Notes under the pieces: model-generated | What the model was told of the DNA's origin: nothing | Database searches by the model: none | The model's input: the letters and a program-made list of their open reading frames with translations, nothing else | From: Eublepharis macularius | Lineage: Eukaryota > Chordata > Lepidosauria > Squamata > Eublepharidae | Direction: 5' to 3' | DNA: 64,000 nucleotides | NCBI RefSeq assembly: GCF_028583425.1 | Contig: NC_072806.1 | Coordinates: 31,232,001-31,296,000, forward strand | Part shown: positions 42,677 through 54,217 of the stretch, piece after piece | Layout of the letters: each line of letters begins with the position of its first letter | Position numbering within the stretch: the stretch's first letter is position 1 | Made by a program: the position numbers and the translations under genes

Positions 42677-44694
42677 TTTGGTTCTATCAGTCCTCTTTGT
42701 ATGCTGTGCAGCATGAGAATTAAGGTTCCTGAGTTTCAGCTTTCAGTTTTAAAAATGTGCAAGTTACTAGCCCTTATGGTTTAAAGACAGGCTTGACAGC
42801 AGCTAGGTGGAACTGCAGAAGCTGGGGAAGGGAGCCGTTAGAGGGCTGCCTTGAGCAGTGCCCTTTGTGCCTTCATGCTCCTCAGCTCAAGAAACTCAGC
42901 TTATGCAAAATGGGCCCATGTGGGCTTACCAGCCTCACATCTCAGTGGGAGCAGGTGCTTTACTTGACTGAAGGTGCCTGGTTCAACCTCCAGCGTCTTG
43001 GGTATTGAGACCTAGGGAGTCACCTTGTGAGCCATTGGATGGCTGCTAACAGACAGCGTGGACAATACTAGGCCTTATTTATGTAGGATTGGGAGGGGGA
43101 ACGTGCACCAGCTCGGCCCACAATGCTTGCACATCCTGCCAAGCATTGTGAAGATTGCAGTGGTTGAAAAATACCCCATGATGAAGACTCTGAAGCTGGA
43201 TGAAGGTTTTCAAGCTCTCTGGAAGCCAGGATTTTCTGAGAGGCCAGATTCTGCGTCGCAGCACCCAATGATCTGTGGGATTCCAGAACTGCAGAAGGAT
43301 TTTTAGAGAAGAGGTGCTCAGCAGTTTCTTAAGTTTCGGGTTTGGATTCTTCCTGGCCCAGATGCTTGGGGGGGGGGGGCACAACTCCAAGCCCCTGTAT
43401 AAGGGGAATCTTGTCCCTCTTGCAATTTTTCCAGAAATCCCTCTGAAATGCCACTTTACCTGTAGAGAACAGTCCAATATGACCAGTTTGTATTAACAAA
43501 ATATGCCTCTGCTGGGTTTGTGTGTCAAAACCTCCAATTTTATTTCTATCCATAATGTGCCTTACACACAGCAGGTAGGAAAATAAACACCTCCCAGGCC
43601 TTTAACATTGCACTAATTTCAGTTAGTTCCTGGTTCCTGGTAAGCCAACTGCTGGTTAATGTTGCAATATCCGTTTTGGAAAATATCTGAAATTGTCAAG
43701 TTTACTTTTATTGTCATGGCATGTATACCTGAAAGGTTTTTAATTTAAGAAACAGGTTCTACTCTTTTGTCTTTTCCTGTTTGGTCCTCCAAATGATTAT
43801 TAAGAAATAGACCTGCCCGACGTTCAGGGTGGCCCCTTCAGGTTTTAACTCTGGGTGGGGCAGAGATTTTGTGGAAGAGATTAGCAGCAAGATTCATGGT
43901 GCTGCTGTATAAAAAGATGTGTAAGATTAACTAGTAAGAACAGTTTATTTTAAAGAATATTTGCGGTGCTTCTATGTAATGCCTTTAACCCCCGGAATGC
44001 TGGGGGTTCTTTAGGAACAGTCACTAGTAATTTGAATTAAGGGCTAGAGCGGAGAGGTCCCCCTGCCTTCTTTAAATGGCCACCAGACAATGTTTTTTAA
44101 AGATGAAATACATTGACTTTCCCTGTTTAACCATCCAAACAATCATAAAAGAGGTGGCTTGACCTGCCAAATATATATTTTTGAAAAACAACTCCACTCT
44201 GTTGTTTGGCCTCCAAAGAGTGGTATATAAGCACGCTGGTTTTATCATCATTTATAAAGTGGTCAAAAAGATTCCTCCACTCTTAATTTTTGATTCTCTG
44301 GATGGTCACAAAGAGGTGGCTAGACCTACCAAAACAGGTTTCTAGGTTTTTACTGACTGTTGTAGTGGGCAGCAGAGTGTATTGTGGGACAGTGACTGGG
44401 TGTATGTGAAGGATTTACAGTGCTTTGACAATCTTTAACAGGCATTGTGGTGGAGGGTAGCCTCTACAATCAGCTAATTGGATTGTGTCACTAAGAGCTT
44501 TCTCACGAGGCTCAAGCCTTGACTTTTGAAAGCAGCTAAATAAAGACATTTCAACAACTAGATTTGTCTTGCCCATCCCATATGAGCACAGAAAAGCCAT
44601 TCAGGAGCATCCGCTGAAATACCTGAGTGGGCAACACCGCCACGGAGTTAGATGAGGGCCTTGAAAGTTCCACTGGAAAGATTAAACATGGTAA
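42677..44694. other. Convergent intergenic region with a low-copy local repeat
   Basis: A motif like ATCATAAAAGAGGTGGCTTG then ACCTGCCAAA recurs, diverged, at about 43790, 44140 and 44300, and again at 46510. No gene seen. A 16-bp G-run lies near 43364-43379. Confidence 0.5.
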
Positions 44695-45616
44695 GCTAAG
44701 TTTATTGTTTATGGCCAAAGGCCATTGCAATCCATACAAATAAAACACATAAAACACTCTAGCATGTAAACATATGTACAAACATTAAAAGATTAAAATG
44801 ATCTAGGGAGAAAATACCAGTCAGATAAAACCATTGTTGTCTCTGGAAACAACTCTAGCCTGGATTTTCTTGGCTGCTAAGGTGAACAGAGAGACTAATA
44901 AGAAACAAATGCAGCAGAGTCAGGAGAAAAAATTTCTCAGTCTGAAGAGTTTAAACCAATTTAAAACTCTTCTAGGAATTTATTCCTTGGCTCTGCATAA
45001 AGTGGGCAAGATAGTAGGTAATGTGGTAAATCCTCCATAATGTGAGCACCACAAACACAGCAGTGGAGGGCTTGAGGTGTTTTGGCATAGCGCCCAGCTA
45101 GCAGCGCTGTGGGCATAGTTTGGAACTGAATTGAGGTAAAGGCTGTTGAATTGAGGTAAAGGAGGTTGAGGGAGGGTGTTGACCAAATAGGGTGCTCTAA
45201 CATGGTCCTCCTTGAAAAGTTTAAACCATGGGGAGAATTTGGAATAGGAGATCGCATGCCTATCATGGTGTCACAGTGGAACACCCATTCCTGAATGTTA
45301 AAGCCAGCAACCGGAACACCCTGGGAGTCGTCACAGATGGAGTAACATCGAAGGATGTTGTTATAGCTGGCTAGTTGTACAGCCTCATTTTTACGCATAA
45401 TTTCATAGCATAACCTGTGCAATAGATGGGTATTGTCGTTACGCTCCTTCCTCCAGAATCCGAGTAGGGTTAGATGTACACGGGCTCTGACTGAGGGCAG
45501 GCCTAGCTCTGCTCGCATAAGAGCTGCAGGAGTAACCATGGAAATTCTGCTTAAGACTGTAAATATATCCTTAGTTCCAAAGAGCTGTATGAAAGGCATT
45601 CTTTCTCGCTTGTAGA
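44695..45616 (-). mobile_element. LINE ORF C-terminal part with zinc-knuckle and 3' UTR
   Basis: The minus strand is open for over 200 codons: AELGLPSVRARVHLTLLGFW, IQEWVFHCDTM, then a CCVCGAHIMEDLPHYLLSCP block (C-x2-C ... H-x4-C) and LYAEPRNKFLEE. Such a C-terminal knuckle is usual in R2/R4/I/Vingi-like LINEs; the exact clade is uncertain. The 3' UTR ends TTTGGCCATAAACAATAAAC at 44695. 5'-truncated beside a Penelope pair. Confidence 0.75.
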
Positions 45617-45832
45617 CCTCCCCCGCAGTAAAGAGTCCAGTAGCACCTTTAAGACTAACCAACTTTATTGTAGCATAAGCTTTCGAGAACCACAGTTCTC
45701 TTCGTCAGGTGCACCAAGAGACCTGTGGTTCTCAAAAGCTTATGCCACAATAAAGGTTGTTAGTCTTAAAGGTGCTATTGGACTTTCTACTATTTTGCGA
45801 CTACAGATGAACACAGCTAACTCCTCTGGATC
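45617..45832. mobile_element. Penelope tail-only inverted pair
   Basis: Minus-oriented tail (AGTCCAGTAGCACCTTTAAG to CTCTTCGTCAGGTGCACC) followed at once by a worn plus-oriented tail ending ATGAACACAGCTAACTCCTC. The left copy keeps CTGACGA, stem II and GAAA. The target duplication is not clear. Confidence 0.8.
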
Positions 45833-45957
45833 CCCCCCCCCCCAAACCTCTGACATTTCCACCTAAAGATTCTCAACAGCGGAGGTGGATTATTTCTCAA
45901 TCCCTTGGACAATGGCCAGTTAGTACTGACTCAGAAAGAACAATGGCTATATGGCTT
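45833..45957. other. Short anonymous stretch with C-run
   Basis: C-run at 45833-45842; nothing else. Confidence 0.4.
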
Positions 45958-46165
45958 CAGAGTATGCTGTAGCGTAGTGGTTAAGAGGCTGGAATTCGAA
46001 TCTGCATTCTATTCAACTCCACTAGTGCCATGAGCTTTTCAGGTGGCCTTGGTAAGCCACTCCTCACCGCCAGCTATATTGTGGGAATAACAACAACCCT
46101 GACTGTCCATGGCTCCGAGCGAGGCACTGATCTGTCCAGAAGGGTGGTATATATAAGCACGCTGT
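45958..46165 (+). mobile_element. MIR/CORE-like SINE, worn
   Basis: Head TGTAGCGTAGTGGTTAAGAG, B box GAATTCGAATC, end GGGTGGTATATATAAGCAC. Confidence 0.65.
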
Positions 46166-47507
46166 TACGAAGACAACTCATAAAAAAGGGAAAGGTGTTA
46201 AGAGCTCACATTTGCTCTGAATATTCCCAGTTCCACTTTGGAGAGGCCAAAGCTCTGTCAGGGCTGGATGGTAGTGTGCATGTGTGTGGGGGGAAAAAAA
46301 TGTGTTAGATTTCATGCTTCTAGTTTGATCATCGGTTCTTTTGGGTCTGGGAAAAGAGGGGCGACCAGAGATCTGTTCAGGACAACTCTTTAACAGAGTC
46401 CATCTTTAACAGAGTTCCGTTGCTTCTTATTCAAGAGTTGAAATTATCTATTTCTTCCTTTCTGGCTCCACCTTTAACAGAACACCATTTTATTCTTGGT
46501 CCTCCTGATGGTCATAAAGAAGTGGCTAAACCTGCCAAAACATCAAGTGTTTTCACTATGGTTCTGATGGACAGCAGCATGCATTGTGGGATGTCTGGGA
46601 GGTTGTGAGGATGGAGACCTGGCTGCTTAACCCTTTGGCTGCTGCCTCTCATCCAGGTCATTGTTTAGGACTAGGATAGGTAATGGCTGGCCTATGAGCC
46701 AGATCTGGCCACTGGTGGTTCTACCGAACAGACCTGGTAAATCGCGTGCCCACATGTAGACATTTAAGGGAGGTAGGGGAAAGATCCTAGAGAACACAGA
46801 ATTTGTCCATCTCTACCCAAGACCTTTGAGGGCAGTTGAATTGTACTCTCCATTTCCAACTTTCTGGCAAAGAGACAGAGAACCATAGCCCATCCTAAAA
46901 GGGCTGCTATCAAGACTCCCAAGTTTTAAATCCATTTAGTAGCAGATTAATCACACAGAAGTTTAAGAGTAAGGCTGAGTAAGGCTGTTGCAGCAAAAAT
47001 AAGTAATAAAATAAAAATAAGGCTCCTTAAAAGTTAACATTTTATTTCAGCATAAAATTTTGAGGTTTAGAAGCCATTTCTTCAGATGACAGGATCGTCA
47101 CTATGTAGTATTTTTTTAAAAAAAACAATAGGGTCAAGGTATTTTGAAAAATTCAGCACAGACCACATTTATTTTGTTAAGCAATTTTGGTTCCAACCAT
47201 GAGGGGAGCCCTTCCTTTCCACAGACGTATTTCCCACCTTCAATATCTTGCAAACTTCTCTGACATCCTAAAAGAACAAATAACTACTAATCAGTGTTGA
47301 GAGTTTGGGCCCTGACAGAACTCAGCTTGTCGTCAGCCTAACCTCAACCTCAAAAAACAACATCTGAAGAGTTTCTGCCTTAGGGGCGGAACCAGCAATG
47401 CATTTTGGCCCATTTCTGACTACCGAACATGCTCCAAAAAGAGGCAAACAGCAACACTGCACATATCAGTAGGCAGCAAGTCCAAATGAGAGGAGAGAGA
47501 TAGAGGT
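46166..47507. other. GEMIN4 downstream region
   Basis: Anonymous except for a copy of the local repeat at 46490-46610 and a worn Penelope-type tail on the minus strand at 46985-47110 (GTCATCTGAAGAAATGGCTT, then AAAATGTTAAC). Confidence 0.5.
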
Positions 47508-47513
47508 TTTATT
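47508..47513 (-). promoter_or_regulatory. GEMIN4: Candidate poly(A) signal of GEMIN4
   Basis: AATAAA on the minus strand, 144 nt after the stop codon. Another AATAAA lies at 47168-47173. Which one is used cannot be told without transcript data. Confidence 0.4.
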
Positions 47514-47656
47514 ATAGATCTTGTGAAATTTCTCACGGACTGTCTTCACCCCATTCTTTCATGAGGCAAAATGCTGGCATCAAAACGAACCCAGAGGCTT
47601 TTGGCTTTAGCTCAGGCTGTAACAATCGGCTGCCCACTTCCCAACCAAAGTCCATT

Positions 47657-50600
47657 TCACAGCTTATTGAGCTTTTGCAGGAGCATGGTGCGCAGCTCCT
47701 TGTCGGTGACGTTCTGTGTGATGGACTCCAGGAAGTGCTTCTCGTTGGCTTTCCTCAGGGCCCGACCGAGGGACTCGTCTGCGTCACAGAGCATCTCGTA
47801 CTGAGAAAGGATCTCCAGGGAGAGGAGCAGGAGGGGCTCGCTGATGCCATCTGGCAACATGGCTGCCACATGGAGCGTGTGGCAAAACATCTGGATGTAA
47901 ACGAAGGATAATTCCCGTGTCACATTCTTCTCCTCCACAGGATGCCACTGACAACGGGCAATGCCCTTGACTGAGCCCAGCATATCGGAGAGGCCGAGGC
48001 AGTAGAGTCTTGCCACGTGTTTCCATGCTTCCAATGGCAGCCACGTGGCACCGTTAGAACTGCATAGGAATTGAAACCCCCTCAAGAGAAGCACTGAGAA
48101 CTGGAGGTGATAGGCAAAAGGCTGAAAGTTCAGCAAAGGCAGATACTGAACATATTCCAAAGAGTAAGGCACATAGAGAACCTCTCTTTCCAAGAGGCTC
48201 TTAATTACATGGATGAGTCTTCTCCATTCACTCTGGCTGCACCATGGAAATACTTGCACCATGGCCAGCAAGAAGCCCTTGCTGAACAAGTTGACTTCCT
48301 CGGGATTGTCCATGTTAACCATCAGCAGCACGAGCATCTGCTCCCTCAAGGCTGTGGAGATGCAACAACACTCCAGCCACGCCAGAAGACCACTCCCTGC
48401 CCCGTAAGCTGGGACGGGACGGGACGTCCAGTCGTCCTCCGGGAGTTTACAGACCTCAAACAGAGTCGCTGGGACTTCGTTTTTGAAGTGTTCTCCATAA
48501 ACTTTCTTCAGACGGAGACCAATTGTCCAGTCCAAGGCTTCCACCTTTTTGTGCAGCCAGGCGACCGACTGAGTCCACACCTCTAGAGACACGGAGTCCT
48601 TCTGAACTAAAAGGGCATCACAGAGCTGCGCAAGGTTGCTGGCCACCAAGTCCTTGGTCTCGAGCGAGTAACGGTGCCGGTCCAGGGGCTCGTGCCAATA
48701 GTGAGTGAATTCGTGGAGGAGCTTGCACAGGCAGAAGATGAGTGGAAACGGGTGGCAGGTGTGAATCCAGTGCTGGTCAGAAGGCAAAGACACCTTCAAA
48801 GCCACGTCAAGGATCTGTAGGCACAGTTCAACATGGGGAAAGTCTGATCTCAGAAAAGGAACAACAAGGTTTTGGGTCACCTCGGCCGGAGCAAGGAGAG
48901 GACTGGCTCCACTGGGCTGCATGAGACAAACCAGGAACTCCAAGAACTGTTCCTTGTCTTTGGCAGAGGACAGCTTGTCCACGACAGTCTCTTTCAAGCA
49001 TCCCAGCATGAGGCCGAGGCACTCATCTTGGCCATGAAGTTCCTTGAAGTTGAGAGCTGGGAAAGAGCACAGGATCTCTGCCAGGAATTGGTGTGTTCCT
49101 AAGTTGGCCACAGCTAAATTACACATTTTCTTGACAGTGGCCTCTGGGTTTAGTATAGCCAAGCGGGACACTGAAGCAACAGCTTTCTTAAAGCCTTCTC
49201 CAGAGGCACTCTGAATTATCTGGTTGAAAGCAAGGTTGAGCTCCTCTGGAAAGCCTTCCCTAAACAGCTTCAAGATCCCAGAAAGGCCCTGCCTGCCCCA
49301 AACAGACAAGACACCAGAAATGACCGTGTTCTTATCCAGCAACGAAAGTTCCGTGTAACAGTCAAGGATGACTTGGGTTGCTTTTGCTTGCTGCTCCTGG
49401 CTTTCGGCAGAATCACCAGCGGTGCCCAAAGAGGCCACCGTCTGCAGCAACTTCAAGACCAGCTCCGGTTTCTGGAACAGTTCTTTGTTCTTAATGAGGC
49501 AAGCAACCCAGTCTTTAGTGGATGCCCAGTTCTTTTCAGAAGCAAAGATGGAACACATCTCCACGTGCCGGTCCATCTTCTTCTCAATAATCACCATGGC
49601 CACCGATGCCGCAAGGCTGCTGTCCGAGTTGTTGCCGCTCACCAGGGGGTTGATCTTCTTTAAGAAGTCCGCAATGTGTTCGCCCAGCTCTGACATCCCT
49701 TGGGCCAGTTCCTTGTCAAGATTTTCCAGCTTGGTACACCTGGTCAAATTCTTCTCCAGGGAAGCCAGGCTATCGAGAAGCCTGTAGCTTTCGTAGCAGA
49801 TCTCATGAGGGTTGTTGAGGAGGCCCTGCAGTTCCACTGACCACTCGTCCAGCAAGGCACAGAGAAAGCCCATGTGGCCAACCAAGGGATTGCTGTACGG
49901 TCTGGCCACATTAAGCAAACTCACACTCCTCTCTGCTTCCTGCACTTTCTCATCCAAACCCCTCTTGTTGTATCGGTTCTCACAGTCTCTGCTCCAGAGG
50001 GTGACCACTGAGGATATCTTGTCCAAGTAATCCTGGACAGGCAGTAAGGCCAGTTTACTCTCAGCTGGAAGCAAAACAGACAGCACGTCCACCAGGTTGG
50101 CCAGGGCATAACACTTCATCCTGGTGGGGCCAATGTTCTCTTTTATCATCTTCAGCCCCTCCATCAAGGCTGGGAGGAGAGCGGCAGCCATGGGAGAACT
50201 TGGCGTATCGCTCTTGAACCTCTTTGGAACCTGGGGGGTTTCATCTGAGTCCCAGAGGTGCTGGTGAGAGAAGGCTCCAAACAGCAAGGCGAGTCTGTCT
50301 TCCTGGCCATCTTTGTGCTTCAGAATTTCCCACCAGACGTCCAAGAAGAAAGACGCGTCTGCTGGAGTGGTCTCATCGGCGACGTATTTGATGAAGATCT
50401 CCAACTCCCTCTGGCAAACGGGCTCCGGCAGCACCAAGAGGAGCTGTGCAAACAGCCGAGGAGCATTCACTGCCTTGAACAGCTCGAACAGGATAGTGTG
50501 GTTGACTTCTGGAATCATATTGCTCACCGAGAAAAAGACATCGTCTTTCCACCTCTGGTTAGTGGAGGGAGACGAGGTATCCGTGAGGAGAATTTTGGAC

Positions 50601-50817
50601 CAAAGGATGATAATTGCTTTCTTCTTCCAAGCATTGGGCTGGGGGGGATAGGTAGAATAAGAGGTACAGATCTCCCGCAGGGCATCAGTGATGGGCTTCC
50701 CAACTTTGCACCAATCAGACTTGGTCAACTCCGACAACGGCTTGGGATGGCACAGCCTGGAAGCCAGCAGGAATCCGCCATGTAAGATGGTTGCTTCTCC
50801 GCAGATGGTTACGGGCC
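47657..50817 (-). CDS. GEMIN4: GEMIN4 coding exon 2 (terminal, carries 99.7% of the protein)
   Basis: On the minus strand the acceptor reads TTTCCAAACAG with AG at 50819-50818. The exon starts GGCCCGTAACC, whose first two bases finish the Gly codon left by exon 1. It stays open for 3161 nt to TGA and ends LLQKLNKL. No frameshift or internal stop is visible. Confidence 0.96.
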
Positions 50818-53800
50818 CTGTTTGGAAACCAAGACATGCCTGTTGAGAACATAAGTAGTAGTGGAACACCAAAGACAGGAGCCAGAGCTCGGGGCCCCAG
50901 ACAGGGATTCAGCCAGGTTGCTACCACCTGGCATTGGGAAACATGATAGAGAGCAGCCCAACCAAGGCAGGCGTATTTCTCTTAGGTGACAAACCCTAGA
51001 GATACACTTGAGCCTTTTGCAATATCCCACGAAAATAACAATTTGCATTTCTGTTGTTAAGGGGTCCCCAACCTTTTTGAACCTCTGGGCACAAATTCTG
51101 ATACAGCATAGTGGGCGCAGCCATAAAATGGCGGCTACAAAATGGCTGCTGCAGGAAGTGGAGCCAGCCACAAAATGGCTGCTACAGCTTACCTTCAGCC
51201 ACACAGTGAAGATCCTTGTGAGGCTTCTGCCAAAGCAAGGTTTTAAAAAATGAGAGCCAGTCTGGTTTAGTGGTTAAGAGCGGCAGGACTCTAATCTGGA
51301 GAACCGGGTTTGATTCCCCACTCCTCCGCTTGAAGCCAGCTGGGTGACCTTGGGTCAGTCACAGCTCTCTCAGAGCTCTCTCAGTATAAAGCAGCTTATA
51401 TCGTCCTCCATTTTATCCTGCAAGGAAGATTAGACTGAGCATGTGTGACTGGCCTAATGTGTGACTAGTCACCTAGTAAGCTTTAATGGCAGAGTGGGGA
51501 TTTGAACTCAGTTCTCTCGGATTCTGGTCCGATATGAACCACGCACAATGCATAATTTTAGAATACTCTCAAGTCATGCCTCCTCCCAACCATCTTTTCT
51601 TGCAGTCAAGCTGCCCAGAAAGTTTCACCATCAAGAAAAGACCTCTGGAGAGCCAGTGTAGTGGTTAAGAGTGGCAGGACTCTAATCTGGAAAGCCAGGT
51701 TTGATTCCCCCACTCCTCCGCTTGAAGCCAGCTGGGTGACCTTGGGTCAGTCACAGCTCTCTCAGAGCTCTCTCAGCCCCACCCACCTCACAGGGTGATA
51801 GTTGTAAGGATAATAATAATACAATTTATAAACTACTCTGAGTGGGCATTAGGTTGTCCTGAAGGGCGGTATATAAATTGAATGTTAAAAATGTGCACAT
51901 GCAACCCAATCTCCAAAGGCTTATCAGAAGCCATGGTTGGCAAAACCACACCTGGCCCTACCCACTTTCTAAAAGCACTTGTTAGGCACCAAGAAAGGTA
52001 ATGGAGGGCACAATGGTGCCCAAGGGCACCACATTGGAGACTCCTGCTATAGGTGCTCAAATCACATCCTGTCTGTACATGAATGCAGCTCATCAGCTCC
52101 CATACAAGTTCATCAGCATGAACTTAAGCAGGTGATGCAGCCGTGCAAAATACAGGCACGTGTGTTGAAGCAGCAACCCCCCTTGGGGAAAGCTAGCAGG
52201 GAGGGCCCCCAAAGCTCAGCTGCAGAAGTTATGCAGAATGTCCAAGGCTCATCTCTAAGGAAAACAGGTCTCTGGTAGCAGGTGTTGGGGAAGGCGTGTC
52301 TCTATAGGAGACCCCTGGAGAATTGCTGCCTATCAGAGAAAATCCCACAGGCAGAGCATGGAAGGGAAAACTTCCTCCCATTCGGTTTACCCATCATGAC
52401 CTGTCCTCTCTTATGTCTAATCTCCTTTTAAGAAATTAAGTTAGCCACTACATGTGGTGACAGTGAATTCCACAAGATAATTATGCATTGCGTGGAGTTT
52501 CTCTGGTTGCCTTTCCTAAGTCTCCTGCTCTTCTATGCTTCAGAAAGCTCTCCTTGCCATTCCGAATACATGCAGCTTCCTTCCTTGAGGGAAAGGCACC
52601 TGGCGTATTCTCAGAAGTACTCTTCTTTATTATTTATAGAAGTATAAGGATAAATATGAGGAAATCTCCAGCCCAGATCTCAGTCCAGTCATGCATTTAG
52701 GAAGCCTGAGTCTGCCCTATCTCCTATTGGGCTGGGGCAAATAATACTGTCCTACCTTACAGGGCTGTGGGGGACTATAATAGAAACCACCTATGAGCAG
52801 CAATTTGAAATGTGCCATATAAATGCTACCATTACTTCTTTGCATTTTTAGGACTAGCACTGAAAACAGAAGCGGGGCCTGAGAGTATCAGTTTGAACTA
52901 AAGCCCAGGATCTGATCTTTTAGGATTCTGCAAATGGAGTGCCCATTAGAGGTAACACCTTATGGGGGATGGAATTCCTGAGGACAGAACAAGGGAATGG
53001 CAGGCAAGAATTCTAAGAGGGTCAACATTCCCAGAAAGAAATGCAGTGATGGGGCAAACTGCATCTGATGAATGCCTCCTGTCTGAGGATTTGGGGACCC
53101 TGCCAAGGAAAGTAGGGTGGATAACCTTACAACCCTTCGTCCCCTGCCCAACCTAGGGTTCTTTTGCAAAGATTGTGGTGATTTGGCACAAGCCTTTAAA
53201 AAAAATACAGAAAAGCAAGGAGTTTCTGAAGACATGCATTCGAGAAGAAAACAAGCCCCTTTCATGCTTCACAAGGAATGTGCATACTTCCTGTATGTAT
53301 GTGTGTACGTTTTTTGGAATGCAAGAACCAACACATGTTCAGTTTACAAATGAAATCCTGGACCAGTACCTGGAAGGCGGGGTTGGACTCATACGTTCAG
53401 CTATACATGCTTGGACTGTAACCTGACAATTACTCAAGGCACGTAAGAAAGAAAAATCAAGTGTACTTTGTACACAGATCATTCATTGTAACTTGTGAAC
53501 AAGGCCAGATTTTTTTTAAAGCCAATGAATAGTTACCTTTAAACTTGGCAGAGTGCTGCTCCCCTGCAAAACTAAAACAAAAACAACAATCTGGCCGGTA
53601 TGGTGTGGAGATTGAGGGTCGGATAAGGGTTCAAATCCCTTACCAGTCATAAAGCAAACTGGGTGCCCTTGGCCAGTTTCTCGCAGTCTAATCTACATGA
53701 TAAAATTGTGGAGGCAAAACGGGGGACGACAAGCATGGGATAAAAACGGGGGACAGAGGCAGGCGGGCACGAAGATGTGCTCAGCTGACTTTTAATTTTT

Positions 53801-54217
53801 TAAAAAATCCTGGTGGTGGAGAGTGCCCTCAAGTCATAGCTGACTTATGGCGACCCCTAGTGGGGATTTCATGGCAAGAGACTAGCAGAGGTGGTTCGCC
53901 ATTGCCTGCCTCTGCAACTGCAACCCTGGTCTTCCTTGGAGGTCTCCCATCCAAATACTAACCATGACCAAGTGCAAAAACCAGCGGCCCGCTAAGCGGA
54001 AGAAAGGGAGAGACTTTCTGAACATGCGCAGAGAGCCCTCTAAAACGAGGCCACCTCTAAAAACTGAGCATGCTCAGCCAGTCTCTTCAAAGCAACGCTG
54101 AAGCAGCGCTTCTGAGCATGTGCGGAGTGCAACTCCCCGCGGAGGGTCCGCGAACCCCTGACGCGCCCGCCGGAGGAGGGTCCGCCGGCCCCGGCCCGCC
54201 TACCCACCTAGGTCCAT
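47657..54217 (-). CDS. GEMIN4: Gem-associated protein 4, complete gene (2 coding exons)
   Basis: Complement of join(47657-50817, 54208-54217): 3171 nt, 1056 aa; human is about 1058 aa. GEMIN4 is a subunit of the SMN complex, which loads Sm cores onto spliceosomal snRNAs; it is found in cytoplasm, nuclear gems and nucleoli and binds GEMIN3/DDX20. The spliced start reads MDLGPVTICGEATILHGGF, very close to human MDLGPLNICEEMTILHGGF as I recall it. Other matching blocks are DVWWEILKHK, VASVSRLAILNPEATVKKM, CNLAVANLGTHQFL, AYGAGSGLLAWLECCC and VPYSLEYVQYLPLLN. A basic nuclear-localisation-like PKRFK lies near residue 203, matching PKRLR in human. The rest is leucine-rich and helical, with no catalytic domain. 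The open frame continues upstream to an ATG at 50872, but those 18 codons are intron; the splice to MDLG is the better start. The stop is TGA at 47657-47659. Confidence 0.97.
51254..51376 (+). mobile_element. tRNA-derived SINE (type A), truncated
   Basis: Head GAGCCAGTCTGGTTTAGTGG to CAGAGCTCTCTCAG, then joins abruptly to the reversed CORE-like SINE. Confidence 0.8.
51377..51545 (-). mobile_element. MIR/CORE-like SINE, inverted twin of 31010-31250
   Basis: Matches the 31010 copy in reverse, including ACTAGTCACCTAGTAAGCTT and GAACCACGCACAATGC. Confidence 0.8.
51650..51890 (+). mobile_element. tRNA-derived SINE (type A), inverted twin of 30681-30940
   Basis: Preceded by the same spacer (TGCAGTCAAGCTGCCCAGAA, ACCATCAAGAAAAGACCTCT) that separates the SINEs at 30941-31009. 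Confidence 0.83.
52047..53589. other. GEMIN4: GEMIN4 intron 1, second part
   Basis: Mostly anonymous. 52400-52600 resembles a worn CR1-like piece (GTGAATTCCACAAGATAATT). Confidence 0.45.
53590..53735 (+). mobile_element. MIR/CORE-like SINE, worn
   Basis: GGCCGGTATGGTGTGGAGAT head, B box GGGTTCAAATCCC, CCCTTGGCCAGTTTCTCGCA core. Confidence 0.6.
53811..53968 (-). mobile_element. 5S-rRNA-derived SINE, head lost
   Basis: Tail and middle intact (GGTGGTGGAGAGTGCCCTCA to AGGTCTCCCATCCAAATACT); most of the 5S part is missing. Confidence 0.8.

Larger units (their letters stand above)
51059..52046. mobile_element. hAT (third family), interrupted by a SINE cluster
   Basis: Left end AAGGGGTCCCCAACCTTTTT with AAAATGGCTGCTGCAGGAAG; right end CACCACATTGGAGACTCCTG. 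The two halves (to 51253 and from 51891) flank the SINEs. Lies in GEMIN4 intron 1. The duplication is worn. Confidence 0.78.

Noticed and set aside
44961-45662. 233-codon frame as a host gene
   Set aside because: Knuckle motif, LINE-like 3' end and truncation beside a Penelope tail mark it as a LINE. The first residues are the reversed Penelope tail.
47561-50785. Plus-strand frames of 100-175 codons across GEMIN4
   Set aside because: Antisense shadows of the GEMIN4 exon.
50818-50872. ATG at 50872 as the GEMIN4 start
   Set aside because: An acceptor at 50818 and the MDLG exon at 54217 give the family-conserved N-terminus; the 18 extra residues match nothing.
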